Shown: piece by piece, positions 23,691 to 31,921 of the stretch
Layout: every line of letters starts with the position of its first letter
Position numbering within the stretch: the stretch's first letter is position 1
Assembly (NCBI RefSeq): GCF_029643425.1
Contig: NZ_CP119106.1
Coordinates: forward strand, 1-64,000
Length of the DNA stretch: 64,000 nucleotides
Origin: Isoptericola sp. AK164
Lineage (GTDB): Bacteria > Actinomycetota > Actinomycetes > Actinomycetales > Cellulomonadaceae
Direction: 5' to 3'
Notes under the pieces: model-generated
Database searches by the model: none
Seen by the model: the letters and a program-made list of their open reading frames with translations, nothing else
Told to the model about the DNA's origin: nothing
Program-made: the position numbers and the translations under genes

Positions 23691-25309
23691 GGGCGGTCAC
23701 CTCCTCGCGGGGACTCGGGATCGGTCGGGTCGAGCTGTTCGGTGGGGTCCGACGAACCGGTGGTGCCGGTGGGCCCTCCGCCGTCGCGCTCGGAGACGCT
23801 GCGGCGCGGCAGTGCGGTGCCGGCCGCCGGGGTGCCGTCGTCGGGCACCGGCGAGGGGCTGCCGACGGCGGGGGTGCCCGCCACCGGGGTGCCGTCGTCG
23901 GGCCCGGCACCGGCGCCCACGAGCACGGGCTCGCGCTCGTGCGAGACCTGGCCGCGCACCGGCAGGTCGGACGGGCGGCGTGCGCTGTCGGAGATGCGCA
24001 GCAGCAGGGCGATGACGATCCAGTTGGCCAGCAGCGACGAACCGCCCTGGGCCATGAACGGCAGGGTCAGGCCGGTCAGCGGGATGATGCGCGTGATGCC
24101 GCCGACCACGACGAAGATCTGCAGGGCCATGACGAAGGCGAGGCCGGCGGCCAGCAGCTTGCCGAAGCCGTCCCGCACCGTCAGGGCGGACTTGAAGCCG
24201 CGCTGGACGATGAGCAGGTAGGTCAGCAGGATGGCGGCCAGGCCCGTCAGCCCGAGCTCCTCGCCGAGGGCGGCGAAGATGAAGTCCGAGTAGGCGTACG
24301 GGATCTGGAAGGGGCGACCCTCGCCCCAGCCGGTGCCGAACAGGCCGCCGTTGGCCATCGAGAACATGCCCTGGACGAGCTGGAACGAACCGCCGACCTC
24401 CCGGTCGTACTGCTCGGCGTCCAGGGGGTGCAGCCACACGTCGATACGGGCGCCGACGTGCGGGAAGAGCCGGGCCGCGGAGACCGCTCCCACCGCGAAC
24501 AGGGTCATGCCGAGCACGATCCAGCTCGAGCGGGCGGTGGCCTGGTACAGCATGGCGACGAAGAGGCCGAAGAACAGCAGCGACGTCCCCAGGTCGCGCT
24601 GGAAGACCAGGATCACCAGGGAGACGCCCCAGACGAGCATGATCGGGCCGAGGTCGCTGAGCCGCGGCAGGTGCAGGCCCAGGACCTTCGGCCCGGCCAG
24701 CGCGAGCGTGTCCCGGTTGACGACGAGGTAGCCCGCGAAGAAGACGGCCAGCGCGATCTTGGCGAACTCGGCGGGCTGCAGCGAGAAGCCGCCCACGGAG
24801 ATCCAGATGCGGGCGCCGTTGATCTGCTCGCCGAGGCCGGGGATCAGCGGCAGGGACACCAGCAGCAGACCGACGAGCATGAAGATGTAGGTGTACCGGC
24901 GCAGCCAGCGATGGTCGCGCAGCAGCCACAGGAGCGTGAACGCGACGACGGCGCCCAGCAGCGACGCCGTCATGTTGCCGGCGGCGTCGGCCGGGGCCAT
25001 GCCGGAGGCGCCGGAGATCTCCAGCCGCCAGATCATCGACAGCCCGATGCCGTTGAGCAGCACGACGGCGGGCAGGATCACCTGGTCCGACCACGGTGCC
25101 CGGAACCGCAGGACGAGGTGGGCGACGAGCGCGGTCGCGGCCAGCAGGGCGCTGCGCCACCAGAAGCTGTCGGGCAGCTCGTCGCGGATCGACAGCCCGA
25201 CCATCGCGTAGCCGCCCATCCCGCCGGCGAGCGCGAGCAGGAGCAGGAAGACCTCGGCCAGGCGCAGGGGGCGACGTTGGCGAGGCGCCACCGTGGAGTC
25301 CGCGCTCAC
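23687..25309 (-). CDS. rodA: SEDS peptidoglycan glycosyltransferase RodA/FtsW
   Basis: SEDS proteins polymerise lipid II into glycan strands. The 540-aa product has about 12 membrane helices (residues about 18-430) and a cytoplasmic Gly/Pro/Thr-rich tail of about 90 residues that is a likely phosphorylation target for the operon's kinases. Conserved SEDS features include the PAEFAKIALAVFFAGYL loop, a catalytic Asp in the large external loop near HVGARIDVWLHP, and the final PFMAQGGSSLLANW segment. ATG 25309 overlaps the phosphatase stop by four bases. The operon context favours RodA over the division-specific FtsW. Confidence 0.93.
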   Translation of the reverse strand: MSADSTVAPRQRRPLRLAEVFLLLLALAGGMGGYAMVGLSIRDELPDSFWWRSALLAATALVAHLVLRFRAPWSDQVILPAVVLLNGIGLSMIWRLEISGASGMAPADAAGNMTASLLGAVVAFTLLWLLRDHRWLRRYTYIFMLVGLLLVSLPLIPGLGEQINGARIWISVGGFSLQPAEFAKIALAVFFAGYLVVNRDTLALAGPKVLGLHLPRLSDLGPIMLVWGVSLVILVFQRDLGTSLLFFGLFVAMLYQATARSSWIVLGMTLFAVGAVSAARLFPHVGARIDVWLHPLDAEQYDREVGGSFQLVQGMFSMANGGLFGTGWGEGRPFQIPYAYSDFIFAALGEELGLTGLAAILLTYLLIVQRGFKSALTVRDGFGKLLAAGLAFVMALQIFVVVGGITRIIPLTGLTLPFMAQGGSSLLANWIVIALLLRISDSARRPSDLPVRGQVSHEREPVLVGAGAGPDDGTPVAGTPAVGSPSPVPDDGTPAAGTALPRRSVSERDGGGPTGTTGSSDPTEQLDPTDPESPRGGDRP

Positions 25310-26649
25310 GCGTCACCCTCCCCCGCGGCCTGCGCCGGCTCCTGGCTCGGCGAGGAGTCGGGACGTGCGCTGGGCCCGTCGGAGGGGCTCGGTGACGGGG
25401 AGCTGCTGGGGGAAGGGGCCGGGACGGGCGTGGGTGCGGCCTCCTCGGCGAGGCGGTCGGCCCGCTCCAGGGCCTCGTCCAGGGACTCGGCGCGGATCGA
25501 GCCGTCGAGCCGCTCGATCCAGTAGGCCGGCAGGTCGTCGACGGACGTGCTCGTCACCTCGACGGCCCGCGACAGGGAGATCGGGCCCGCGTCCTGCGGG
25601 ATGCCCTGGTAGACGGCGACCTGGCCGTCGGCCACGCCGAGGTAGTACTGGTCCTGCGTCCAGCCGTAGGCCCACCAGCCGCCGAACCCCAGGCCGGCCA
25701 GGACGAGCAGCGCGACGAGCACGCCGACCCACGGGCGACGACGGGGTCGGACGTCGTCGCCCGACTCGTCCTCCTCCTCGTCCTCGTCATGGGGAGCGGG
25801 GGCGGCCGGTGCGGCCTCGGCGGCCGCGGGCTCCGGGCCGGCCTCGCGGGTGACGGGCGCGGCGACGTCGGTGGCGGCGGCGCCCACGACCTGGGTGGTG
25901 TCGGCCGGCGGCGGGGCGACCTCGTCGTCGACGAGGTCCGCGACCACGACCGTGATGTTGTCGGTGCTGCCGGCCGTCATCGCCAGGGTGATGAGCAGGT
26001 CGGCCGCCTCGTCGGGCGACTCGCACTCACCGAGGACCTCGGTGATCTGGTCGACGGGGACGAACCCGGACAGTCCGTCGGAGCAGAGCAGCCACCGGTC
26101 TCCCGCGCGGGCCTCGCGGATGGACATGTCGGGTGTCAGGTCGACGTCGAAGTCGCCGAGGACCCGCATCACGACGTTGCGCTGCGGGTGCGTCTCCGCC
26201 TCGTCCGGGGAGATCCGGCCGGTGTCCACCAGGTGCTGGACGAAGGTGTGGTCGACGGTGACCTGCGTGAGGGTGCCGTCGCGCAGCAGGTAGGCGCGCG
26301 AGTCGCCGAGGTGCGCCATCGCCAGCGTGTTGCCCGAGCGCAGCAGGGCGGTGACGGTGGTGCCCATGCCGGCAAGGTCGGGATCGATCTCCGAGGCGTG
26401 CACGAGGTCCTGCCGGGCGCGCTCGACGGTCTCCTCCAGGTCGTGCAGCGCCTGGTCGGGGCCGTGCTCGGGGGTGTCCAGCGGGGCGAGGGCCGAGATC
26501 GCCAGGCTGGAGGCGATGTCGCCGCCGGCGTGCCCGCCCATCCCGTCGGCGACGACCAGGAGGTTCGGGCCGGCGTAGGCCGAGTCCTGGTTGTCGTGGC
26601 GCACCAGACCGACGTCGGAGCGCGCGGCGTAGCGCAGGGCGAGGGTCAC
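25306..26649 (-). CDS. pstP: PP2C-family protein phosphatase PstP
   Basis: It removes phosphate from Ser/Thr residues phosphorylated by PknA/PknB. The 447-aa product begins VTLALRYAARSDVGLVRHDNQD at GTG 26649, seven bases after the FHA gene. The metal-binding motifs are DNQDSAY, VADGMGGHAGGD, GDSRAYLLRDG, SDGLSGFV and GSTDNITVVV. An acidic linker (about residues 265-300), one membrane helix (about 302-324), an external domain of about 75 residues, and a Pro/Ser-rich tail follow. Length and layout fit PstP of other actinomycetes. Upstream in-frame sequence to 26742 overlaps the FHA gene and is not used. Confidence 0.94.
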   Translation of the reverse strand: MTLALRYAARSDVGLVRHDNQDSAYAGPNLLVVADGMGGHAGGDIASSLAISALAPLDTPEHGPDQALHDLEETVERARQDLVHASEIDPDLAGMGTTVTALLRSGNTLAMAHLGDSRAYLLRDGTLTQVTVDHTFVQHLVDTGRISPDEAETHPQRNVVMRVLGDFDVDLTPDMSIREARAGDRWLLCSDGLSGFVPVDQITEVLGECESPDEAADLLITLAMTAGSTDNITVVVADLVDDEVAPPPADTTQVVGAAATDVAAPVTREAGPEPAAAEAAPAAPAPHDEDEEEDESGDDVRPRRRPWVGVLVALLVLAGLGFGGWWAYGWTQDQYYLGVADGQVAVYQGIPQDAGPISLSRAVEVTSTSVDDLPAYWIERLDGSIRAESLDEALERADRLAEEAAPTPVPAPSPSSSPSPSPSDGPSARPDSSPSQEPAQAAGEGDA

Positions 26650-26656
26650 GGGGCCG

Positions 26657-27136
26657 TCACCCCTGCAGCTCGACGACGGACCGGCCGATCTGGACGCCGA
26701 CGCCGGGACCCAGGCGGGTCGGCGCCGAGACGCGCTGGTCACCGAGGTAGGTGCCGTTCGTCGACCCCAGGTCCTCGACGTACCACTGGTCGCCCTGCGG
26801 GAAGATCCGCGCGTGCCGGGAGGAGGAGTAGTCGTCGTCCAGCACGAGCGTGCAGCTCGGGGCGCGGCCGATGAGGATCGACGAGCCGGACAGCGGCAGC
26901 GTCGTGCCGGTCAGCGGTCCCTGCGTCACGACCAGGCGGGTGGGACCCGACGGTGCGGCGCCGCGGGAGGAGGGCGCCGGCGCGGCCGCCGGGGCGCCGT
27001 CGTCGGACTTCTTGCGCGCACGGGGCGCGCCGCGCAGCGCCAGGTCGCGGCGGAGCACGGCCACCGCGGAGAGCACGAACACCCAGAGCAGCACCAGGTA
27101 TCCCAGCCGCAGCAGGGTGAACGTCAGCTCGCTCAT
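26657..27136 (-). CDS. fhaB: FHA-domain protein FhaB (FipA-type)
   Basis: FHA domains bind phosphothreonine; FhaB links the operon's kinases to division proteins. The 159-aa product has one N-terminal membrane helix (about residues 8-27), a short Pro/Ala linker, and a C-terminal FHA domain (about 72-158) with the conserved IGRAPSC, SSRHARIF and LGSTNGTYLG motifs. It lies 10 bases after fhaA and 7 before the phosphatase. Confidence 0.93.
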   Translation of the reverse strand: MSELTFTLLRLGYLVLLWVFVLSAVAVLRRDLALRGAPRARKKSDDGAPAAAPAPSSRGAAPSGPTRLVVTQGPLTGTTLPLSGSSILIGRAPSCTLVLDDDYSSSRHARIFPQGDQWYVEDLGSTNGTYLGDQRVSAPTRLGPGVGVQIGRSVVELQG

Positions 27137-27146
27137 CCGGGGCGGA

Positions 27147-27866
27147 TCACCACTCCTCGTTCGTGCGTCCGGCCGAGGTGCCGGTCCAGAACATGATCCG
27201 GGTCCGGCCGATGGTCAGGGTGTTGCCGTCCAGCAGGGTGGCTGCGGGGACCTGATGACCCTCGACGAAGAGCCCGTTGGTGGATCCGAGGTCGGTGGCG
27301 ACGACGCCCTCGGGCGTCACGCGGATCTCCAGGTGGCGCCGGGAGACCCCGGGGTCGTCGACGACGATGTCGGCCTCGGCGTCACGGCCGATGACCGTGA
27401 CGGGGCCGGTGAGCAGGTAGCGCTGTCCGTCGATGTCGATGAGGGGGTGGCGGGTGCTGGGCGCGGGGTTGGTCGCCGGCGCGACGTTGCCGCGCACCGT
27501 GGCCGAGCGCAGCTGGAACCGTCCGCGGGTGAGCTGCTCGTCGCGCTCGAAGGACACGCTGACGGGACCGACGAACGCGTAGTGCTGGGACGACGCGTAC
27601 TCGGTGAGGTTGGTGGCGAGCTCGTCCGCCAGGGTCTCCGCGCCCCACGACTGCACGTGGTCGAAGTCCTCCGGCCCGAGCTCGATGGTGAACTCGTTCG
27701 GTGCGACGGTCCGGTCGTGGCCGACGACGGCGGCACGGTCGTCGATCTCGCGCCGCAGCCGGCTCGCCAGCTCGACCGCCTTGACCTCGCTGCCGCGTCC
27801 CACCTTCGCGAACGCGTTGTTCATGACCCGCTCGACGCTCTTCTCGAAGCGGTCCAGCGCTCCCAT
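27147..27866 (-). CDS. fhaA: FHA-domain protein FhaA with N-terminal DUF3662
   Basis: In mycobacteria FhaA binds phosphorylated MviN/MurJ and restrains peptidoglycan synthesis. The 239-aa product starts MGALDRFEKSVERVMN at ATG 27866 after the strong GGAAGGAGG site; in-frame sequence further upstream is not protein-like. The N-terminal DUF3662 domain (about residues 1-120) contains VELASRLRREIDDRAAVV, and the FHA domain (about 150-230) has IGRDAEADI, VSRRHLEI and LGSTNGLFV. It is the first gene of the seven-gene operon, so its promoter should lie just upstream (27867-27960). Confidence 0.93.
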   Translation of the reverse strand: MGALDRFEKSVERVMNNAFAKVGRGSEVKAVELASRLRREIDDRAAVVGHDRTVAPNEFTIELGPEDFDHVQSWGAETLADELATNLTEYASSQHYAFVGPVSVSFERDEQLTRGRFQLRSATVRGNVAPATNPAPSTRHPLIDIDGQRYLLTGPVTVIGRDAEADIVVDDPGVSRRHLEIRVTPEGVVATDLGSTNGLFVEGHQVPAATLLDGNTLTIGRTRIMFWTGTSAGRTNEEW

Positions 27867-28246
27867 GCCACCTCCTTCCGTCAGCCCGTCGTGTGCGGGC
27901 AGACTATCCAGATCGTAGGCAACGGTGCACCACCCGCGCCCACGAACCTGTGGATTTCGTGCGAATCCCTGGGGCAGAGGTGGTCCCCAGGTCACAGGGC
28001 GATCACGATGCGGGGCTTCTCCTTGCCGTCGGTCGGTCCGAGGGTGAGCGGACGGTCCTGTCCGGGTGGTTGCTGAGCGGCCGACGTCGCGTCCGGTCAG
28101 CCATCGGCTGCTGATGCCTGACCGGGTGGCCCGTCGCCGACCGAGGTCCCGCCGGACCTCGCACTGCGGTGTGACGCACGTCGCCGCCGGAGGCCCTGGA
28201 TCGGGTTGGGATCCGGGGGTCGGTGCGTGCTAATCTGCTCCGGCAA
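27867..28246. other. Intergenic stretch between fhaA and tRNA-Leu
   Basis: This 380-base gap must hold the fhaA operon promoter on the minus strand and the tRNA-Leu promoter on the plus strand. A 36-codon open stretch on the minus strand ends at 27992 with the protein-like tail DGKEKPRIVIAL and is cut off by a stop just upstream; it has no start codon and may be a gene remnant. Nothing else was recognised. Confidence 0.4.
28206..28236 (+). promoter_or_regulatory. Candidate promoter of tRNA-Leu
   Basis: TTGGGA (28206-28211) and TAATCT (28231-28236) are separated by 19 bases, slightly long for a sigma-70-type promoter. The tRNA begins ten bases after the -10. Confidence 0.4.
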
Positions 28247-28330
28247 GCGCGAGTGGCGGAATAGGCAGACGCGCACGGTTCAGGTCCGTGTGCCCGAGAG
28301 GGCGTGGGGGTTCAACTCCCCCCTCGCGCA
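28247..28330 (+). tRNA. tRNA-Leu (anticodon CAG)
   Basis: An 84-base class II tRNA: GCGCGAG pairs with CTCGCGC (28323-28329), the anticodon CAG is at 28281-28283, a variable arm TGCCCGAGAGGGCG follows, and the T loop reads GTTCAAC. The discriminator is A; CCA is not encoded. Confidence 0.96.
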
Positions 28331-28338
28331 CGTTGCAG

Positions 28339-28369
28339 GAAGGCCCCGGTTCATCGAACCGGGGCCTTC
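28339..28369 (+). terminator. Terminator after tRNA-Leu
   Basis: GAAGGCCCCGGTTC (28339-28352) pairs perfectly with 28356-28369 across a 3-base loop, nine bases after the tRNA. Confidence 0.8.
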
Positions 28370-28404
28370 GTCGTTCTCGGTCTCGAGAGCGGTTGAGCTG
28401 CGAG

Positions 28405-28438
28405 AAGTCCCGACGGGGTGACCCGGCCGGGACTTTTG
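28405..28438 (+). terminator. Second hairpin followed by TTTT
   Basis: AAGTCCCG (28405-28412) pairs with CGGGACTT (28428-28435), enclosing a CGGG/CCCG inner stem, and runs into TTTT. It is a further terminator in the tRNA-Leu tail, or a terminator for transcription from the left. Confidence 0.6.
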
Positions 28439-28566
28439 TCGTTTCTGGGCGGTTCGCGCAGGGGTCGAGGTCGACCTGGTCCTGGAGCGGTACGACGGTG
28501 CGGTCGTGTGCGGTGGTCGCTGGTGGACCACGGAAGAGCTCGACGGTGCTGCAGCCCGCCCCTTCC

Positions 28567-29046
28567 TCAGGGGGCGTGCTGGTCGGGCTCGCCCTCCTCG
28601 GGCTGCCGGGTCCACGATGGCGGTTCGTCGCGCCCGCTCGACTCGTCGCGCTCGGCCTCGCCAGCGGTCTCCTGCACGATGCCTGCCGCGTGATGGGTCG
28701 GGGCGTACACGGCATACAGCCGCATGGGCTCGTCGCCGGTGTTGATCACGTCGTGCCAGGTGCCGGCCGGAACGTGGATCGCCCACCCGTCGGTGACGTC
28801 CTGGGTGAAGTCCAGATCGTCGCGGGCCGGCCCCATGACGCAACGGCCACGGCCGGCGTCGAGGCGGAGGAACTGGTCCGTGTCCGGGTGGACCTCGAGA
28901 CCGACCGACTCCCCGACGGGGATCGACATCAGCGTGACCTGGAGATGCACGCCCGTCCACACGACCGTGCGACAGGTGTCGTTCCGTCGCGTGGCGGCCT
29001 CGATGTCGAAGGCCTGCGGACGGGGGCCCGGGTCGACGAGAGTCAT
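28567..29046 (-). CDS. Cupin-domain protein
   Basis: The 159-aa product has one cupin barrel (about residues 30-120). The first metal motif appears as GLEVHPDTDQFLRLDAGRG and the second as AIHVPAGTWHDVINTG, giving His/Glu/His-type ligands. Similar stand-alone cupins resemble mannose-6-phosphate isomerase type II C-terminal domains, but the substrate is unknown. The C-terminus is acidic and disordered. It lies 82 bases downstream of the 308-aa gene on the same strand and may belong to the same transcript as the DUF6345 pair. Confidence 0.8.
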   Translation of the reverse strand: MTLVDPGPRPQAFDIEAATRRNDTCRTVVWTGVHLQVTLMSIPVGESVGLEVHPDTDQFLRLDAGRGRCVMGPARDDLDFTQDVTDGWAIHVPAGTWHDVINTGDEPMRLYAVYAPTHHAAGIVQETAGEAERDESSGRDEPPSWTRQPEEGEPDQHAP

Positions 29047-29128
29047 GTGCGGTCTCCCTTCGTCGAGTCGCTACGTCTCCACCATGCTGCCGTCGGCACG
29101 GGGCCGCACGCCCGGCGGGGCCCGAGTG

Positions 29129-30055
29129 TCAGGCGACCGCGGGTGCCCCGGGCTTGCGGGCCAGCGTGCTGGGCGCCGCCCCGCGCGGCAGGCTGAGGAA
29201 CCGTTCGTCGCTGCCGGCGACGGGCAGCAGGTGCGCGGACTTCGTGCGTCCCGGGCCGGACCCGATCGTGACGTCGGCGACGAAGAACGGCGCCAGCACG
29301 GACTGCGGTCGACGGCGCCCCAGGGACAGGTAGCCGAAGGAGAAGCCGCGCGGCGTGATCTCGTCGCCCAGGTCGCGGCTGCCCAGGAGCTTCGCGAGCC
29401 GGTGGGCGACCTCCTCGGCGGCGTCGTACGGGTCGCGTGCTGCGACGGTGGCGAGCGGCCGCGAGTGGCCGGCCGGGCTGCGCAGCAGGGTCGACGCCGC
29501 GCTGACGGAGCCCTTCCCGGTCAGCTCGACGTGGGCGGACGCACGGCCGAGCACCGGCAGGTCGCCGACGGTGTGGCGGAACGCTCCGACCGCGCGGCAC
29601 AGGACGGGTTCGCTGACGGCGCCGTCCGGGTCGGACCCGGCGGCGCGGATGCGCCAGAGCCGTTCGAGCTCCAGGCTCTCGCCGTCCGCGACGAGCTCCG
29701 TGACCCCGAGCCGCTCGAGGTGCTTGCGGGCGTGGGTCGCGAGCTCGTCGTCGCCGGGGTCGCCGTCGAACAGTTCGTCGAACGGCCCGACGGACGTCTT
29801 CAGCGCCACGGCGCCCGACGCGTGGAACACGGCGAGGCGGCCCCGATCGGGGTCGCGCAGCATGCGGGCGGCGCGGCCCCGGGAGGTCTTCTCCTCGCGG
29901 ACGGACCAGCCGAGCGTCTCGGCGAGGCGGTACGCGTGCGCGAGCCCCCGCTCCTCGACCTCGGGCTGGTCGACCAGGTGGTGGACGGCGACCTCGTGCG
30001 GGATCTTCCCGGCGAGCTCGGCCAGGCGGTCGACGACGGTGGTGAATCCGGACAT
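29129..30055 (-). CDS. Unrecognised 308-aa protein paired with a DUF6345 gene
   Basis: No family is recognised with certainty. The protein has no signal peptide or membrane helix. Residues about 40-130 look like a small alpha/beta unit (RLAVFHASGAVALKTSVGP). Residues about 145-200 read RAVGAFRHTVGDLPVLGRAS and then AHVELTGKGSVSAASTLLRS. This resembles the FTP/PepSY-type propeptide pattern of thermolysin- and fungalysin-like proteases, in which a G-x-P-V-x-G strand is followed by a Gly-bearing 'vvsv' strand. The start ATG 30055 lies 12 bases after the DUF6345 stop, so the two genes are coupled. A chaperone or inhibitor of the neighbouring putative peptidase is possible but unproven. Confidence 0.6.
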   Translation of the reverse strand: MSGFTTVVDRLAELAGKIPHEVAVHHLVDQPEVEERGLAHAYRLAETLGWSVREEKTSRGRAARMLRDPDRGRLAVFHASGAVALKTSVGPFDELFDGDPGDDELATHARKHLERLGVTELVADGESLELERLWRIRAAGSDPDGAVSEPVLCRAVGAFRHTVGDLPVLGRASAHVELTGKGSVSAASTLLRSPAGHSRPLATVAARDPYDAAEEVAHRLAKLLGSRDLGDEITPRGFSFGYLSLGRRRPQSVLAPFFVADVTIGSGPGRTKSAHLLPVAGSDERFLSLPRGAAPSTLARKPGAPAVA

Positions 30056-30067
30056 GGCGGTCTCCGT

Positions 30068-30820
30068 TCAGCCTTCGGCCCAGCGCCAGAGCAGGCAGCC
30101 CTGCTGCGCCGGTGCGAGGTCGGGCGCCGTGCCGCCCTCGCCCCAGATGTGGTCGGTGTGGTGCGGGCTCAGGTCCCAGCGGATGGTGCCGCCGTTCCAT
30201 GCCGCGGACGTGCCGGGCCCGACGACGATCGGGTGGTTGTCCGTCGCCCAGTCGGAGACGCCGTCGAGCCACGCCTCGCTGACGGTGTCGCCGTCGGTGA
30301 GGTTGTCGGCGACGTCCTCGCCGCACTCCTCGGTGGTCCAGGCGTCGTACATGTTCTCCCAGGCCCCGCAGTACAGGTGGAGGCGGGCGAAGATCGGCCA
30401 GACGGCGCCGACGTTGCCGCGGTCGATGGTGTGGCAGGAGAACGCCATCACCCACTCGGCGTTCCAGTCCTCGCCGAGCTGCCAGGTGGAGGCGTTGGTC
30501 AGCCACTGGTCCCGGGGGACGTCGTAGAGCATGATCGGGCGGCCGGCGTCGTTGTTGCCGTGCGTCTCGATCCAGAACAGGTCGACGTCGTCGACCCAGT
30601 TGCGGTCGTCCCCGCCGCCGGACGTGTCCTGGATGTCGTTCTCCCAGACGTCCTGCTCGGTCCAGTAGAAGGCGCGGGCGTGCCCGGCGTCACGCAGCTC
30701 GCGGTCGAAGCCGTTGCTCCGGTTGAACGTGTACGTCAGGTCCGCGGCCTTGGAGTCCGGACCGTTGGCCCGCGCGTTGGCGAAGTGCCTGATCGCCTCG
30801 ATGCCGAACGTCGTCGCCAT
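30068..30820 (-). CDS. DUF6345 protein with caspase-like His/Cys dyad
   Basis: The 250-aa product starts MATTFGIEAIRHFANARA at ATG 30820 after GGAGGAACCC. A central hydrophobic strand ends in a His-Gly turn (VDLFWIETHGNNDAG, about residues 87-101). About 40 residues later, a second strand ends in Cys (EWVMAFSCHTIDRG, about 132-145). His-Gly and Cys at strand ends with this spacing are the hallmark of clan CD peptidases (caspases, gingipains). The remainder fits the DUF6345 family as I remember it. The protein is rich in Trp and Asp and has no signal peptide. It is the first gene of a pair or trio with the 308-aa protein and perhaps the cupin. Peptidase activity is inference. Confidence 0.7.
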   Translation of the reverse strand: MATTFGIEAIRHFANARANGPDSKAADLTYTFNRSNGFDRELRDAGHARAFYWTEQDVWENDIQDTSGGGDDRNWVDDVDLFWIETHGNNDAGRPIMLYDVPRDQWLTNASTWQLGEDWNAEWVMAFSCHTIDRGNVGAVWPIFARLHLYCGAWENMYDAWTTEECGEDVADNLTDGDTVSEAWLDGVSDWATDNHPIVVGPGTSAAWNGGTIRWDLSPHHTDHIWGEGGTAPDLAPAQQGCLLWRWAEG

Positions 30821-30880
30821 GGGTTCCTCCCTCGTCGCCCCGTGCCCGGAGGGAGCCCGGTCGCCGAGCCGTTGATGCGT

Positions 30881-30912
30881 CGCACGGCCTCGGGATCGCA
30901 CGGCCTCGGGAT
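30881..30912 (+). repeat. Two exact tandem copies of a 16-bp unit
   Basis: CGCACGGCCTCGGGAT occurs at 30881-30896 and 30897-30912, between the divergent DUF6345 and IclR genes. Confidence 0.8.
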
Positions 30913-30932
30913 CGCTTTCGCCCGGGGTGCCG

Positions 30933-30960
30933 CCGGCGAACGGCCGTGACCGTTCGCCGG
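30933..30960. promoter_or_regulatory. 11-bp-arm perfect palindrome upstream of iclR
   Basis: CCGGCGAACGG (30933-30943) and CCGTTCGCCGG (30950-30960) are exact inverted copies with a 6-base spacer, 53 bases before the IclR start. It could be an operator for the IclR protein or a hairpin. Confidence 0.5.
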
Positions 30961-31012
30961 TGGCGGCGCCCGGCCCGGCGCCCACCGGACGCCGCAGCGA
31001 TAACCTGGTGCG

Positions 31013-31795
31013 ATGGCGGAGAGCTCGGGGGGTCGTGCGACCAAGGACGGTGCCGTCCAGTCCGTCGACCGGGCCGCCGCCATCCTGGAGCTGCTGGCCA
31101 CCGCCGGCGAGCTCGGGGTCAGCGAGATCGCCCGCGAGCTGGGGGTGCACCGTTCCACCGCGTTCCGCCTGCTGGCGACGCTGGAGGCGCACGACCTGGT
31201 CGAGCAGGAGGAGCGCCGCGGCACCTACGACCTCGGTGTCGGGCTGCTGCGGCTGGCCGGACGGGTGACGCGCCGCATGGACATCGCGACGGACGCCCGG
31301 GCGGTGTGCGACGACGTCACGGCCGAGGTCGACGAGACCAGCAACGTCGCGATCCTCGACGACGGCGCGGCGGTGAACATCACCCAGACCACGAGCTCGC
31401 AGCTCGTCGGGGTGGCCCGGCAGTATGTCGGCCAGCGCACCCCGCTGCACGCGACGTCGACCGGCAAGATGCTGCTCGCCCACGCCGGCGACGAGGTCCT
31501 GGCGACGGTGCTCGAGGGCCCGCTCGAGGTGTGCACGGACCGCACGATCACGGACCCCGCGGCGCTGCGCGAGGAGCTCGCCACGATCCGGCGTCGTGGC
31601 TGGGCGGCCGCCGTCGCCGAGTGGGAGCAGGACACCAACGCGCTCGCGGTCCCGGTGCACGGGACCGGTGGTCGCGTCGTGGCGGCGCTGAGCGTGACGG
31701 CGCCGAGCTTCCGGATGGTTCCCGAGGCCTTCGAGGAGATCGCGGCGGTGCTGACCCGGCACGCCGCGGGGCTCAGCGCGCGGCTCGGCGCGTAG
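31013..31795 (+). CDS. IclR-family transcriptional regulator
   Basis: The 260-aa product has the N-terminal winged helix (about residues 15-70, with VSEIARELGVHRSTAFRLLATL as recognition region, seen in part as SEIARELGVHRSTAF) and the C-terminal IclR effector domain (about 85-255) with RTPLHATSTGKMLLA. IclR regulators usually control adjacent catabolic genes and respond to a pathway metabolite. This one sits immediately upstream of the dimethylglycine/sarcosine genes, and a shared 38-bp element lies in the promoters of both catabolic arms, so it is the likely regulator of betaine breakdown. The start ATG 31013 has only a weak ribosome-binding site; GTG starts nearby are not clearly better. 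Confidence 0.9.
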   Translation: MAESSGGRATKDGAVQSVDRAAAILELLATAGELGVSEIARELGVHRSTAFRLLATLEAHDLVEQEERRGTYDLGVGLLRLAGRVTRRMDIATDARAVCDDVTAEVDETSNVAILDDGAAVNITQTTSSQLVGVARQYVGQRTPLHATSTGKMLLAHAGDEVLATVLEGPLEVCTDRTITDPAALREELATIRRRGWAAAVAEWEQDTNALAVPVHGTGGRVVAALSVTAPSFRMVPEAFEEIAAVLTRHAAGLSARLGA

Positions 31796-31855
31796 CCGCG
31801 TAAATGCTGCGTAAACCCTGACCGAGGGCTCTCGTCCCCGGCGTCGTGCACGCCT

Positions 31856-31893
31856 ACGCTGTTGCGTCATAGACACGATGTTGCGCAGAGCGC
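31856..31893 (+). promoter_or_regulatory. Operator-like element, copy 1, upstream of the dimethylglycine gene
   Basis: The pattern ACGCTGTTGyGT, seven variable bases, ACGAyGTTGCGCAkAGCGC occurs here and, on the other strand, at 38313-38350 before the Rieske operon. 28 of 38 positions agree, with all seven central positions different. It ends 28 bases before the gene start and follows directly on a TACGCT -10-like hexamer (31855-31860). Confidence 0.7.
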
Positions 31894-31921
31894 GACATCC
31901 TCCGACCGAGGAGGCCGTGCG

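Noticed and set aside
20821..23910. Apparent fusion of a 560-residue N-terminal part to the PknA kinase
   Set aside because: The extra part is an off-frame reading of pbpA; the kinase has its own start at 22236 overlapping the pbpA stop.
27992..28100. Possible small gene ending DGKEKPRIVIAL on the minus strand
   Set aside because: No start codon follows the upstream stop and no ribosome-binding site is present; kept only as a note on a possible remnant.
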